Shown: positions 41,678 to 50,837 of the stretch, in pieces
Layout of the letters: every line of letters begins with the position of its first letter
Numbering within the stretch: position 1 is the first letter of the stretch
Assembly: GCF_000331575.1 (NCBI RefSeq)
Contig: NZ_KB223527.1
Location: 1,647,842 to 1,711,841, forward strand
Source: Calidifontibacillus oryziterrae
Lineage (GTDB): Bacteria; Bacillota; Bacilli; Bacillales; Bacillaceae_J
Direction: 5' to 3'
Length of the DNA: 64,000 nucleotides
Position numbers and translations under genes: made by a program
The notes under the pieces: generated by a model
The model's input: the letters and a program-made list of their open reading frames with translations, nothing else
What the model was told of the DNA's origin: nothing
Database searches by the model: none

Positions 41678-42859
41678 CTATTTAACCTCTATCATGATGG
41701 CATCACCTTGACCGCCGCCACTGCATATTGCAGCAATTCCAAGACCTCCGCCACGACGTTTAAGTTCGTGGATCATTGTTAAAATAATTCTAGTACCACT
41801 GGCACCAATTGGATGACCAAGCGCTACGGCACCACCGTTTACATTCACTTTTCCAGGGTCTAACGAAGCAATTTGACCGCTTGCAAGTGCTACAGCTGCG
41901 AATGCTTCATTGATTTCAAAAATTGCGATATCATCAACCGTTTTGCCAGTTTTCTTTAATAATTCATTAATGACGATACCTGGTGTTTCTGGGAAGCGGT
42001 GTGCTTCGATTGCAATTGCTGCATGACCAACAATTGTTGCCATTATTTGTTTGCCTTCTTTATTTGCGCGCTCCTCAGACATTAACACAAGTGCACCTGC
42101 ACCATCATTAACGCCTGGAGCATTACCTGCTGTAATCGTGCCATCAGCACCAAAAGCAGGAGCAAGCTTTGCCAATTTTTCTAACGATGTATCCGCACGT
42201 GGACCTTCATCAGTATCAACTACAACTGGGCTCCCTTTACGTTGCGGGACCTCGACTGGAACAATTTCATCTTTAAATTTACCTGCCTCAATTGCCGCGA
42301 TTGCACGTTGATGACTACGATATGACCATTCATCCTGTTGCTCGCGTGTTAAGCCAAATTCAGCAGCTGTACTATTGCCATATGTGCCCATATGAACTCC
42401 TTTAAAAGTACAAGTTAATCCGTCATGGACCATTAAATCAACAAGCTTCGCATCACCCATACGAGCTCCCCAGCGAGCTTTCGGCATAAAGTAAGGGGCA
42501 TTACTCATTGATTCCATTCCGCCCGCAACAACTACTTCTTGATCACCTAAGCGAATAATTTGATCGGCTAGTGTCACACTTCTTAAACCGGAAGCACATA
42601 CTTTATTTATTGTTTCAGTTTGAACCTCCCACGGAAGACCAGCTTCACGTGCTGCTTGGCGTGATGGAATTTGACCTTGCCCCCCTTGCAAAACAGAGCC
42701 CATAATAAGTTCGCCAACTTCAGTACCATCAACGTTTGCACGTTTAAGTGCTTCCTTAATTGTTATCCCACCTAATTGCGATGCAGTTAATGAGCTTAAT
42801 GCTCCACCAAATTTCCCAAATGGTGTTCTTGCACCACCAACAATTACAGTTTTTGTCAT
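41678..42859 (-). CDS. mmgA: Acetyl-CoA C-acetyltransferase (thiolase)
   Basis: Cleaves acetoacetyl-CoA to two acetyl-CoA, or runs in reverse. The 393-residue thiolase has nucleophile Cys88 ([13 protein letters not shown]), catalytic His in [19 protein letters not shown] and the second Cys in [12 protein letters not shown]. The N-terminus [18 protein letters not shown] is typical. The start follows GGGGGATAATAGC. It is the second gene after fadF and matches mmgA function in B. subtilis, though the locus differs. Confidence 0.96.
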   Translation of the reverse strand: MTKTVIVGGARTPFGKFGGALSSLTASQLGGITIKEALKRANVDGTEVGELIMGSVLQGGQGQIPSRQAAREAGLPWEVQTETINKVCASGLRSVTLADQIIRLGDQEVVVAGGMESMSNAPYFMPKARWGARMGDAKLVDLMVHDGLTCTFKGVHMGTYGNSTAAEFGLTREQQDEWSYRSHQRAIAAIEAGKFKDEIVPVEVPQRKGSPVVVDTDEGPRADTSLEKLAKLAPAFGADGTITAGNAPGVNDGAGALVLMSEERANKEGKQIMATIVGHAAIAIEAHRFPETPGIVINELLKKTGKTVDDIAIFEINEAFAAVALASGQIASLDPGKVNVNGGAVALGHPIGASGTRIILTMIHELKRRGGGLGIAAICSGGGQGDAIMIEVK

Positions 42860-42999
42860 GCTATTATCCCCCTTTAGTTTTTCGGACTTTTTGCAATACA
42901 GATACTATCTTCTTTTTCACAAAGCACACAGATTCTAGTTGAGCTACTGTCATAAATATTTCATGAATTTGCTGAGATTTTTCTATAAATAATTCCTGA

Positions 43000-43026
43000 G
43001 AAGCCTTATTAAGGCTTCGTTTTTTC
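43000..43026 (+). terminator. Hairpin with T-run facing the plus strand, between fadF and thiolase
   Basis: GAAGCCTT, 3-4 nt, AAGGCTTC then GTTTTTT on the plus strand. Both flanking genes are on the minus strand, where the T tract is poor (TCAGGAATTATT). It may be bidirectional or end an antisense transcript. Confidence 0.55.
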
Positions 43027-43147
43027 ATGTGAAAATTCAACATTTCTTTGGTTTATCAAAAGTCTGCTGAATTCAACTTGTTTTACAGAAAACGTCGACC
43101 GAACGCTCGCTCAACCATTGAGCATTTTAGGAGGTGCACTTATAAAG

Positions 43148-43318
43148 CGCACCTTTTTAACTCCCAATTAAGCTCTGCACTATAGCCTACCTTTTTACCT
43201 ACTCAATTAAGCTCTGCACTATAGCCTACCTTTTTACCTACTCAATTAAGCTCTGCACTATAGCCTACCTTTTTAACTCCCCAATTAAGCTCTGCACTAT
43301 AGCGCACCATTATCCGCC
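43148..43318. repeat. 39-bp tandem repeat, four copies
   Basis: CAATTAAGCTCTGCACTATA then GCCTACCTTTTTACCTACT repeated four times, with the first and last copies diverged. Fills the fadF-thiolase gap; the rest (42860-43000 and 43320-43540) is AT-rich non-coding DNA. Confidence 0.93.
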
Positions 43319-43543
43319 AAATATGCACTAAAGCAACTACCAAATCAAGATATACACGGCGGTGAACATAAAAGGCGCACCACCCACGGGCATTTTAAGA
43401 TTTTCACTAAAAGCACACCTAATGTAAATTCTATTATTAAACTCTTATTTTTATTCGATTTTTTTCTCTTTTTTCCTTCAAAAAGCTGTTATTAATAGTT
43501 TTATCAAATCAAAGGCTAGCTTCGAAGGAGTTATAATCTATTA

Positions 43544-45667
43544 TTATACTGCTCTTTCTTCTGTAACTTCAGGCTGCTCTTCTCTCCTGTATATAGACAT
43601 TTCTAATAGCTCTGCCACATCATATGTTTTAACCTTGTCTTCGACTTCCTTCGCTTTTGTTCCGTCTGTTAACATGGTTAAGCAGTATGGGCAGCCGCTT
43701 GAAATTACAGTTGGATTTACCTCTAATGCTTGCTCAGTTCTCTTTACATTAATACGGTCGCCAACCTTTTCTTCCATCCACATTAATCCACCACCGGCAC
43801 CACAACACATACCATCTTGACGATTACGGGTCATTTCAACAAGCTTCACACCTGGTATCGCTTTTAAAATTTGACGAGGCTCTTCATAAACTTCATTGTA
43901 ACGTCCTAAGTAACAAGAATCATGGAACGTTATTGTTTCATTGACTTCATACTTAGGCTTTAAGCGACCTTCAGCTACTAGCCTTGCTAAAACTTCTGTA
44001 TGATGATAAACGTTTGCTTCTAATCCAAAATCAGCATATTCATTTTTCAGTGTATTGTAAGCATGTGGGTCGATTGTAACGATCTTTGTTGCCCCGCTTT
44101 TTTGAATTTCATCGATATTACCTTGGGCTAGCTCTTGGAATAAAAACTCGTTTCCTAAGCGGCGAGGTGTATCGCCTGAGTTCTTTTCCTTATTCCCTAA
44201 AATGGCAAACTTTACGCCAGCCTCATTCAGTAGCTTCGCAAATGATAACGCAATTTTTTGACTGCGATTATCATATGAACCCATTGAGCCTACCCAGAAT
44301 AAGTATTCAAATTCTTCATCAGCTTTCTTCATTTCTTTTACTGTTTTTACCTCAACATCTTCGCGAAGCTCGCGCCAGTTTTCACGCTCTTTGCGGCTGA
44401 TTCCCCATGGGTTGCCTTGACGTTCGATATTTTGAATTGCCCGCTGGGCATCACTGTCCAATTTCCCCTCAGTAAGAACAAGATAACGGCGAAGATCAAT
44501 GATTTTTTCAACATGTTCATTCAGTACAGGGCATTGGTCCTCACAGTTACGGCATGTTGTACAAGCCCAAATTTCTTCTTCAGTAATGACATCCCCGATT
44601 AAACTTTTATTATAATCAAGTGCTGCAGCTGACTCGCTTTTGCTTTGTGCAGCAGATTGCATTGCCAATTGATTGCCAACTGTATTTGCAAATGCAAAGG
44701 TCGGAACCCATGGTGCGCGTGATGTAATCACGGCTCCTTTTTCTGTTAAGTGGTCACGCATTTTCATAATTAAATCCATTGGCGATAGCATCTTACCAGT
44801 CCCTGATGCAGGACACATGCTTGTACAACGCCCACATTCCACACATGCATAAAAATCAATCATTTGATACTGTGTAAAATCTTCAATTTTCCCAACACCA
44901 AACGATTCTTGACTTTCATCTTCAAAATCAATTGGGCGCAGCTTTCCAGGTGCATCTAAACGATTGAAGAAGACATTTAACGGTCCGGCAATTAAGTGGG
45001 CATGCTTTGATTGTGGTACGTATACAAGGAATGTTAGTAACACAATTAAATGAATCCACCAAGAAAAATAAAAAATCGTTGCGGCAATAGGCTTACTAAG
45101 GCCGGCAAAAATTGTTGCAATAAAGCCTGCAACCGGTTCACTTACGGATGGTTCATGACCTTGCCATATGAGGTCCATTCCATTACCAAGTAATACTGAA
45201 ATCATTAAAGTTCCGATAAAAATAAGGACTAGGCCGGCTTTTAAGCCGCGTTTAAGACGAGCAAGCTTTTCAATATAGCGACGATAAAATGCCGATATAA
45301 CTGCTACTAAGATTACTAACGTTACGATTTCTTGGAAAAATGTAAAAGCTGGATAAAGCGGACCTAGTGGCAAGTGTGCTCCCGGTGCTAATCCTTTTAC
45401 AATAAAGTCAATTGCTCCAAATTGAACAAGTAAAAAACCGTAAAACATCATAACATGAATAAGTCCACTTTTCTTGTCCTTTAAGAGCTTCTTTTGTCCG
45501 AACACCATGACCCAAATTTTATCAAAGCGTTCTTTAAACTTACGGTCAAACTCTACTTTTTTCCCTAACTTAATATATTCATATCTAGTTCTAACAAGAT
45601 AAGAAAATAAATAAATTCCGTAAGCAGTTACTAGTAAAAATGCAATCCAATTTAAAACTAACAGCAT
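43544..45667 (-). CDS. fadF: Membrane iron-sulfur oxidoreductase FadF
   Basis: Proposed to pass electrons from reduced ETF (from acyl-CoA dehydrogenases) to the quinone pool. The 707 residues comprise about six transmembrane helices (roughly 1-230, NarI-like), two 4Fe-4S motifs (CVECGRCTSMCP and CTTCRNCEDQCP), and two CCG domains (FHDSCYLGRYN with CCGAGGG; SSGCPYCLTML). This is the HdrD/GlpC-like layout of B. subtilis YwjF. The start follows AGGGGAAACTTTA. It leads the acyl-CoA gene group; etfAB is not in the window. Confidence 0.94.
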   Translation of the reverse strand: MLLVLNWIAFLLVTAYGIYLFSYLVRTRYEYIKLGKKVEFDRKFKERFDKIWVMVFGQKKLLKDKKSGLIHVMMFYGFLLVQFGAIDFIVKGLAPGAHLPLGPLYPAFTFFQEIVTLVILVAVISAFYRRYIEKLARLKRGLKAGLVLIFIGTLMISVLLGNGMDLIWQGHEPSVSEPVAGFIATIFAGLSKPIAATIFYFSWWIHLIVLLTFLVYVPQSKHAHLIAGPLNVFFNRLDAPGKLRPIDFEDESQESFGVGKIEDFTQYQMIDFYACVECGRCTSMCPASGTGKMLSPMDLIMKMRDHLTEKGAVITSRAPWVPTFAFANTVGNQLAMQSAAQSKSESAAALDYNKSLIGDVITEEEIWACTTCRNCEDQCPVLNEHVEKIIDLRRYLVLTEGKLDSDAQRAIQNIERQGNPWGISRKERENWRELREDVEVKTVKEMKKADEEFEYLFWVGSMGSYDNRSQKIALSFAKLLNEAGVKFAILGNKEKNSGDTPRRLGNEFLFQELAQGNIDEIQKSGATKIVTIDPHAYNTLKNEYADFGLEANVYHHTEVLARLVAEGRLKPKYEVNETITFHDSCYLGRYNEVYEEPRQILKAIPGVKLVEMTRNRQDGMCCGAGGGLMWMEEKVGDRINVKRTEQALEVNPTVISSGCPYCLTMLTDGTKAKEVEDKVKTYDVAELLEMSIYRREEQPEVTEERAV

Positions 45668-46119
45668 TAAAGTTTCCCCTTTCCTCTCGGTGTTCTTCCG
45701 TTGGTAAATGAATAATAATGTTTGTGCTCGCCCTTAGCCTTTGTACTCGTAGTAGCCAACTTTGCCAGACTTTCGGAATTTAAATGCGAAAGTCGATGAC
45801 TTAGCACTACTTTGTAGTATCCAGTTGCCCCTATTTATTGGCATATTACTTGTTTTTTTAAAATTATTTTTAAAGAATTAATTTTCAGAAATTATTATAA
45901 CATATATCTATTATGAATGAGCATTCAGTCGACTACTTTTTAAAAAAAATTTTTTCTTAATAACCTTTAATATGGGTCATACTACATAGTACGATAAGTT
46001 TTTATCATTGAAACCTACTAATTTTTTTGCTGCTATTTTGCGTTGGGCTTCGAAAAAATATTTTGCCTGTTGGTTGTCAGAAATGAAATGGAGCTATGAA
46101 AAAACAAGGAGTTCGATTC
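45668..46119. other. Divergent fadF-clsB promoter region
   Basis: Non-coding. It holds the palindrome TGAATGAGCATTCA (45914-45927), which has the TGAATG/CATTCA arms of the Bacillus FadR operator but a shorter centre. No strong sigma-A promoter was resolved by eye. Confidence 0.4.
45914..45927. promoter_or_regulatory. Candidate FadR/TetR-type operator
   Basis: TGAATGAGCATTCA between fadF and clsB. B. subtilis FadR (a TetR-family repressor of beta-oxidation genes) uses TGAATGA-n4-TCATTCA; here the spacing is shorter. The TetR protein of this cluster is another possible binder. Confidence 0.35.
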
Positions 46120-47316
46120 ATGACTATATTTTTATTAGTTTTTCTATTGTTTATCGGATGGCTTTTTATTGATTTTCGTTTAGGTCGAAAAAAACACTTA
46201 CAAACAGCATCTAAAAGGCTTTATCCAAATAGAAACGGAAAATGGATGTTATTTGGTGATGGGCAAGAGCTTTATAGGAGCTATTTTCAGGATATATCAG
46301 ATGCTAAGCACCATATTCATATTCTTTTTTACATTGTTAAAAATGATAATGTTGGTCATGAATTTTTCAGTTTGTTAAAAAGGAAAGCTCGCCACGGTGT
46401 AAAAGTTCGTTTATTATTAGATCGGATTGGAAGCAGAAATATCTCAAAGAAAGAAATTACTGAGCTTCAGAATTGCGGAATAGAATTTGCATTTAGTAAT
46501 CGGCCTGTGTTCCCTTTCTTTTTTTATAGCTTAAATTATCGGAACCATCGCAAAGTTACTGTCATTGATGGAAAAATTGGTTATTTCGGTGGCTTTAATA
46601 TTGGTAAGGAATATTTAGGGCAAGATCCACAGCTTGGATATTGGAGAGATTATCATTTAAAGCTTTATGGAGACGGAGTTCAGGATTTGCAGACTGAATT
46701 TCATTTGGATTGGAAACGTGCAACAGGTAAATATGTACCGAATGATTATCGCTATTTCCCAAGTCTTATAAAAGGGTCGTTACCATTGCGCTTTATTCCG
46801 ACTGATGGCGCGTTTATTAAGGAATTCTTGCTAGAGTTAATTCAAAACGCCAAATCGGAAATTATAATTGGAACACCTTATTTTATTCCAGGAAGTGAAA
46901 TTCTTACTGAAATTTTGAATGCTAGTTACCGAGGGGTGAGCGTTACTGTATTAGTCCCACTTAAGGCTGATCACGCTTTCGTTAGAGAAGCTTCCTTCCC
47001 TTATTTTAAAAAGCTCCTTGCGGCAGGCTGTAATATTTACCGTTACACACACGGGTTTTATCATGGCAAAATTGTTTTAATTGATAATGAACTATGTGAT
47101 TTTGGGACAGCTAATTTTGATAAGCGGAGCTTTTTTATTAATGATGAGCTTAATTGCCTTATTACCGATCCGCAATTTATTTCCAAAATTCAGGAGGAAT
47201 TTAAGAAGGATTTATATATGCATTCTGAAAAGCTTACTATTTCTGCTTATAATAAACGTCCTTGGCTCCAGCGTAGCAAAGAGGCCTTTTCATCGTTTAT
47301 CTCAGATTTGTTATAA
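46120..47316 (+). CDS. clsB: Minor cardiolipin synthase / phospholipase D-family phosphatidyltransferase
   Basis: Makes cardiolipin from phosphatidylglycerol at the membrane. One N-terminal transmembrane helix (MTIFLLVFLLFIGWLFIDF) precedes two PLD catalytic motifs, HRKVTVID (143-150) and HGKIVLID (315-322). The 398 residues match B. subtilis YwjE (ClsB) in length and in lying next to fadF. The ATG at 46120 is chosen because AAGGAG lies 8 nt before; an ATG eight codons upstream has GGAG only 2 nt away. It is one of three plus-strand genes here. Confidence 0.93.
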   Translation: MTIFLLVFLLFIGWLFIDFRLGRKKHLQTASKRLYPNRNGKWMLFGDGQELYRSYFQDISDAKHHIHILFYIVKNDNVGHEFFSLLKRKARHGVKVRLLLDRIGSRNISKKEITELQNCGIEFAFSNRPVFPFFFYSLNYRNHRKVTVIDGKIGYFGGFNIGKEYLGQDPQLGYWRDYHLKLYGDGVQDLQTEFHLDWKRATGKYVPNDYRYFPSLIKGSLPLRFIPTDGAFIKEFLLELIQNAKSEIIIGTPYFIPGSEILTEILNASYRGVSVTVLVPLKADHAFVREASFPYFKKLLAAGCNIYRYTHGFYHGKIVLIDNELCDFGTANFDKRSFFINDELNCLITDPQFISKIQEEFKKDLYMHSEKLTISAYNKRPWLQRSKEAFSSFISDLL

Positions 47317-47544
47317 AAGCATTATAAATCGAAACTCTTGACTACCTTATAAATAAATGAAAGTGCGGTTAAACATTGATTATTTTCAGGGTTGAACTAA
47401 TAAATAACGGCAAACCGCACAAAATTGATTCTGCACATCCAATAATTAATTTAGATTATCTCGACAACTTGGATGCCGTTAAAATCGTGCGGTTCGGTTT
47501 GTCTCGTACAGGCTAGCGAACTTACTAGCAACTTACTAGCGAAC
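47317..47544 (+). other. clsB 3' region with long-loop inverted repeat
   Basis: GTGCGGTT (47363-47370) and AACCGCAC (47413-47420) are perfect complements 42 nt apart. A third GTGCGGTT lies at about 47487. Possible weak terminator or structured RNA; no T-run follows closely. Confidence 0.35.
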
Positions 47545-47703
47545 TCATTGAAATAGTATTTGAAACAATTTAAAGCCCAAATAAATTCCAACTATACCTA
47601 CAATACCTGCCAATGCTGGCGGGGCAGGTATCGGTAATCTAAGAAAAGCAAATAAAAAGCCAACAATTGCACCTGTTACTAAGGATAGTAATACTTCCTT
47701 CAA
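47545..47703 (-). CDS. XapX-domain small membrane protein
   Basis: A 52-residue protein starting at TTG 9 nt after AAAGGAG. The sequence begins KEVLLSLVTGAIVGFLFAF and contains RLPIPAPPALAGIVGIVGIY, the signature of the XapX (DUF1427) family: two short membrane helices joined by a Pro-rich LRLPIPAPPAL turn. Family function is unknown. It is a stand-alone gene between clsB and argS. The strong ribosome site and clear family match support it despite its size. Confidence 0.88.
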   Translation of the reverse strand: MKEVLLSLVTGAIVGFLFAFLRLPIPAPPALAGIVGIVGIYLGFKLFQILFQ

Positions 47704-47843
47704 ATTTTCCAACTCCTTTACATATCCTTATCGTTTCATCCTACATTGTATTTTAATCATTTTTCTTAATTAGCTTTCACGTTTAAAAGAAGTTTGTATC
47801 CCGAAAATTGTAGGATCATACAGCAATTCAGCAGACACACATG

Positions 47844-47880
47844 AAAAAATCCCTAGTCGAGAGGCTAGGGTTTTGTTTTC
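47844..47880 (-). terminator. Bidirectional terminator between argS and xapX
   Basis: CCCTAG and CTAGGG pair around an 8-nt loop; T-rich runs follow on both strands (ATTTTTTC on minus, TTTTGTTTTC on plus). Confidence 0.75.
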
Positions 47881-48003
47881 GTTTCCATTTTTTTCCGGGG
47901 TCAGGAACCTCTGTGGACACCACCCTGGACACCACCCTGGCACCGTCCCTGGCTACTGCCCTGGACACGTGCCAGGCTCCGCCCCGGGACGAGCCAGGAA
48001 CCC
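47881..48003. repeat. Dispersed GGGGTCAGGAACC element, copy 1
   Basis: GTTTCCATTTTTTTCCGGGG, TCAGGAACCTCTGTGG, then GGACACCACCCT-like 12-bp units and CCAGG blocks up to the argS stop. Shares its start with 54381-54459; inverted copies are at 55611-55676 and 63880-63950. Much more GC-rich than the surroundings. Confidence 0.85.
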
Positions 48004-48021
48004 AATTAAGGAACCCAATTA

Positions 48022-49698
48022 TTACATTTTTTCTGGTGCGGAGACACCGACTAAGTCTAGGGCATTTTTTAATGTGATTTGCACTGCTTTGACTAAAGCT
48101 AAACGTGCTTTTGATTTTTCAGGCTCTTCTAAGTTAATTACTTTTTCAGCATTATAGAAGCTGTGAAGAGCAGATGACAATTCATAAATATAGTTCGTAA
48201 TTCGGTGCGGCATTCGTTTTTCTGCTGCTTCAGCCACAGCCTCTGGAAATTCCCCGAGCTTTTTCAATAAATCAATTTCTTTTTCGGCTGAGATTTGCGA
48301 TAAATCCACCTTCGTCGCATCTCCGAAGGAAAGGTTTTGTTCTTCTCCTTGACGAAGCATGCTGCAAATGCGGGCATGTGCATATTGGGCATAGTAAACT
48401 GGATTTTCGTTGGATTTTGACACTGCTAAATCCATGTCAAAGTCAAGATGGCTATCCGCACTCCGCATTGCAAAGAAATAGCGCATCGCATCAATTCCAA
48501 CTTCTTCCATCAATTCGCGCAATGTAACAGCTTTTCCTGTCCGCTTGCTCATTTTCATCTTTTCACCGTTTTGGAAGAGGTTCACCATTTGAATGATTTC
48601 CACCTCGAGTGTATCCGCATCATAGCCAAGTGCTTGAATCGCAGCCTTCATTCTTGGGATATAACCATGATGGTCGGCACCCCAAATATTGATTAGCTTT
48701 TCAAAGCCGCGAATTAATTTATCCTGATGATACGCAATATCAGGTGTTAGGTACGTGTATGACCCGTCGTTTTTGATAAGTACGCGGTCTTTATCATCGC
48801 CGTATTTAGTTGATCGGAACCATGTTGCACCGTCTTCTTCAAAAAGTTCGCCTTTGCTGCGAAGTGCTTCTAGAGCAACATCAATTTTGCCATTTTCATA
48901 TAAAGAGGTTTCTGAGAACCAGTTATCAAATTCAACTCGGAATTGCTTCAAATCATCACGAAGCTTAGCAAGCTCGAATTTTAAGCCATATTCCCGGAAA
49001 TAGTTATAACGCTCTTGTTGGTCTTTTTCTAACAATGAATCGCCTGCTTCGTCGGCAAGCTTTTTCCCTATTTCAATAATATCCGCACCATGATAGCCAT
49101 CCTCTGGCATTGGTGCATCTTGGCCAAGTGCTTGCTTGTAGCGTGCTTCAACAGAAAGTGCGAGATTGTGAATTTGATTGCCTGCATCATTTATATAATA
49201 TTCGCGGGCAACATCATAGCCTGCTTTGGCAAGGATGTTGCATAAAGAATCACCAACTGCTGCACCGCGTGCATGTCCTAAATGAAGGTCGCCAGTTGGG
49301 TTAGCTGAAACAAACTCTACTTGAATTTTCAGACCATTGCCTGTATTGGTTTGACCGTAATTTTGACCAGCTTGTAAAATTGTCGGAATTAGGTTTGTTA
49401 AGTAACTGTTATTCATGTAAAAGTTAATGAAACCCGGACCGGCAATTTCAATTTTTTCGATTGATGCCTTTGTTTTGTCAAAATGGTTAACTAGTTCTTC
49501 CGCAATAACACGCGGCGGCTTTTTCGCAACTCGCGCAAGCTGCATTGCCATATTTGTAGCATAATCGCCGTGAGCCTTCTCCTTAGGTAGCTCTAAAACA
49601 ACTTCAGGCAACTCTTCCTCCGAAGCTAATCCCGCTTTCATAACTGCTACTTTGATTTCCTCTTTTATACGATCCTTTACTTGTTCAACGATGTTCAC
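48022..49698 (-). CDS. argS: Arginyl-tRNA synthetase
   Basis: Class I synthetase charging tRNA-Arg. The 558 residues show the N-terminal Add-1 domain, the HIGH signature as HLGH in [19 protein letters not shown], the KMSK loop in [16 protein letters not shown] and a C-terminal anticodon-binding DALR domain ending [10 protein letters not shown]. No T-box leader is visible upstream. The start [15 protein letters not shown] follows AGGAGGAGTCGACGGTGAAC-type sequence. ywiB lies upstream as in B. subtilis. Confidence 0.97.
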   Translation of the reverse strand: MNIVEQVKDRIKEEIKVAVMKAGLASEEELPEVVLELPKEKAHGDYATNMAMQLARVAKKPPRVIAEELVNHFDKTKASIEKIEIAGPGFINFYMNNSYLTNLIPTILQAGQNYGQTNTGNGLKIQVEFVSANPTGDLHLGHARGAAVGDSLCNILAKAGYDVAREYYINDAGNQIHNLALSVEARYKQALGQDAPMPEDGYHGADIIEIGKKLADEAGDSLLEKDQQERYNYFREYGLKFELAKLRDDLKQFRVEFDNWFSETSLYENGKIDVALEALRSKGELFEEDGATWFRSTKYGDDKDRVLIKNDGSYTYLTPDIAYHQDKLIRGFEKLINIWGADHHGYIPRMKAAIQALGYDADTLEVEIIQMVNLFQNGEKMKMSKRTGKAVTLRELMEEVGIDAMRYFFAMRSADSHLDFDMDLAVSKSNENPVYYAQYAHARICSMLRQGEEQNLSFGDATKVDLSQISAEKEIDLLKKLGEFPEAVAEAAEKRMPHRITNYIYELSSALHSFYNAEKVINLEEPEKSKARLALVKAVQITLKNALDLVGVSAPEKM

Positions 49699-49895
49699 CG
49701 TCGACTCCTCCTTACTTATGTAACTGCTACACAGGCTTTATTACTTTCATTTTTGAACATATTACATTGATGTTTGTATTGTCTGTAAATTAGAAATAAC
49801 TCTATACTTTCTGTTTTCAATGACAAAATGGTTGATGCAAATTACGTTTTTTTGCGGAAGACCACTGTGTTTTGTCTTTTAATTAAATATGTATT

Positions 49896-50336
49896 TTATA
49901 TCTCTTTTATCATAAAAATTAAGCGATGCCGACCTACTGCTTCTCCTTGCATATGTAATTGATATGCGAGGGTCAGCCTTCCTTTCTGCGAGTTTGTCCT
50001 ATAGACATACTCCATATTCTCCGTCTTCGTGAGCATTTCTAATGAACCATATGGGCCATGATATGTACTTATTGTTGTTTGACCTGTTCGATATGTATGG
50101 TTCATTGATATTCCACCTGAACGAATAATCGTTAATTCATCCCTCTTGATTTTAACAGTTGTTGATACCTTTCCGATACCCTCCATCATTTCCTTGTAGG
50201 ATATGTACGTTGCTCCTTCCTTACCATACAACGTACCATCAGCTTCCATTGTTAGCATTTCTTTTCGACTGCCATCACGGATTTCCGTTACCAGCTTTAA
50301 TCGAATTGGCCTTTTACTTGGCTCATTTTCTTGCAT
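49896..50336 (-). CDS. ywiB: DUF1934 family protein YwiB
   Basis: A 146-residue beta-rich, lipocalin-like protein of unknown function, conserved upstream of argS in Bacillaceae. The pattern IRLKLVTEIRDGSRKEMLTM, then TLYGKEGATYISYKE, KVSTTVKIKRDELTIIRSG and YGSLEMLTKTENMEY is typical for DUF1934. No signal peptide or membrane segment. The start at 50336 follows AGAGGGCGTGTCTAA. No interaction can be inferred from sequence alone. Confidence 0.9.
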   Translation of the reverse strand: MQENEPSKRPIRLKLVTEIRDGSRKEMLTMEADGTLYGKEGATYISYKEMMEGIGKVSTTVKIKRDELTIIRSGGISMNHTYRTGQTTISTYHGPYGSLEMLTKTENMEYVYRTNSQKGRLTLAYQLHMQGEAVGRHRLIFMIKEI

Positions 50337-50554
50337 TTAGACACGCCCTCTAACTCTAATTGAAGCTTAAAACTTCGATAAAATATTGAATGTATTACGT
50401 TTTTCTTTCGTAATCAACTTTGTTCAATTGTATCTTATAACTTAACTATTATATAGATTGTCAACATTGTTATCAAGTGGAGTAACCTATTTGTAATGGT
50501 GATAATTTGGTCCTTCGACTTATTTTCTGGAAAAGAACAAAAGCTATAGGCGCC

Positions 50555-50748
50555 CTGATTAGCGACGTATAAACTAAGAGCGCATCGACTGAGATAAAGG
50601 AAACACGTCGAGGGACGAGTCGATGTTGACTTATCGCAAAAAAGATGAGCGAAGTTTACTAGTCGCTGGGAGCTGGAGCTGGGCGACTACTCTCTGTGCT
50701 ATAGTATTTATCCACAGGATCAAATTTTATAATTTACTAAACAATAAA
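50555..50748. repeat. About 190-bp MITE-like element, copy A
   Basis: Very similar to 61312-61522: shared GAGCGCATCGACTGAGATAA, AGGAAACACGT, GACGAGTC, TGTTGACTTATCGCAAAA, ACTCTCTGTGCTATAGTATT and CCACAGGATCAAATTTTATA. It encodes no protein and contains a perfect DnaA-box sequence TTATCCACA at 50708-50716. Its terminal inverted repeats are decayed here and clearer in copy B. Confidence 0.88.
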
Positions 50749-50778
50749 AAAGCCAGCCTAGTATCTACTAAACTGGCA
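50745..50778 (-). terminator. Terminator of the GntR/ABC operon
   Basis: Minus strand: GCCAG..TAGTA and ACTA..CTGGC arms then TTTTTTATTG, immediately adjoining the MITE-like element. Confidence 0.75.
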
Positions 50779-50837
50779 CAGAACTATTATCGACTGTAGC
50801 TCGAGTCGAATAACGTAAGCTCCAAGACTACTAAAAT

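Noticed and set aside
40804..41782. CRISPR array or repeat protein over the 52-bp array
   Set aside because: The variable slot is 7 bp with only four versions; open frames are interrupted at different points and no cas genes are near.
47873..48157. Plus-strand frames over the GC-rich element at the argS end
   Set aside because: Composed of the dispersed GGGGTCAGGAACC element and antisense to argS.
49699..49895. T-box leader before argS
   Set aside because: No T-box sequence (GGGTGGnACCGCG-like) on the minus strand.
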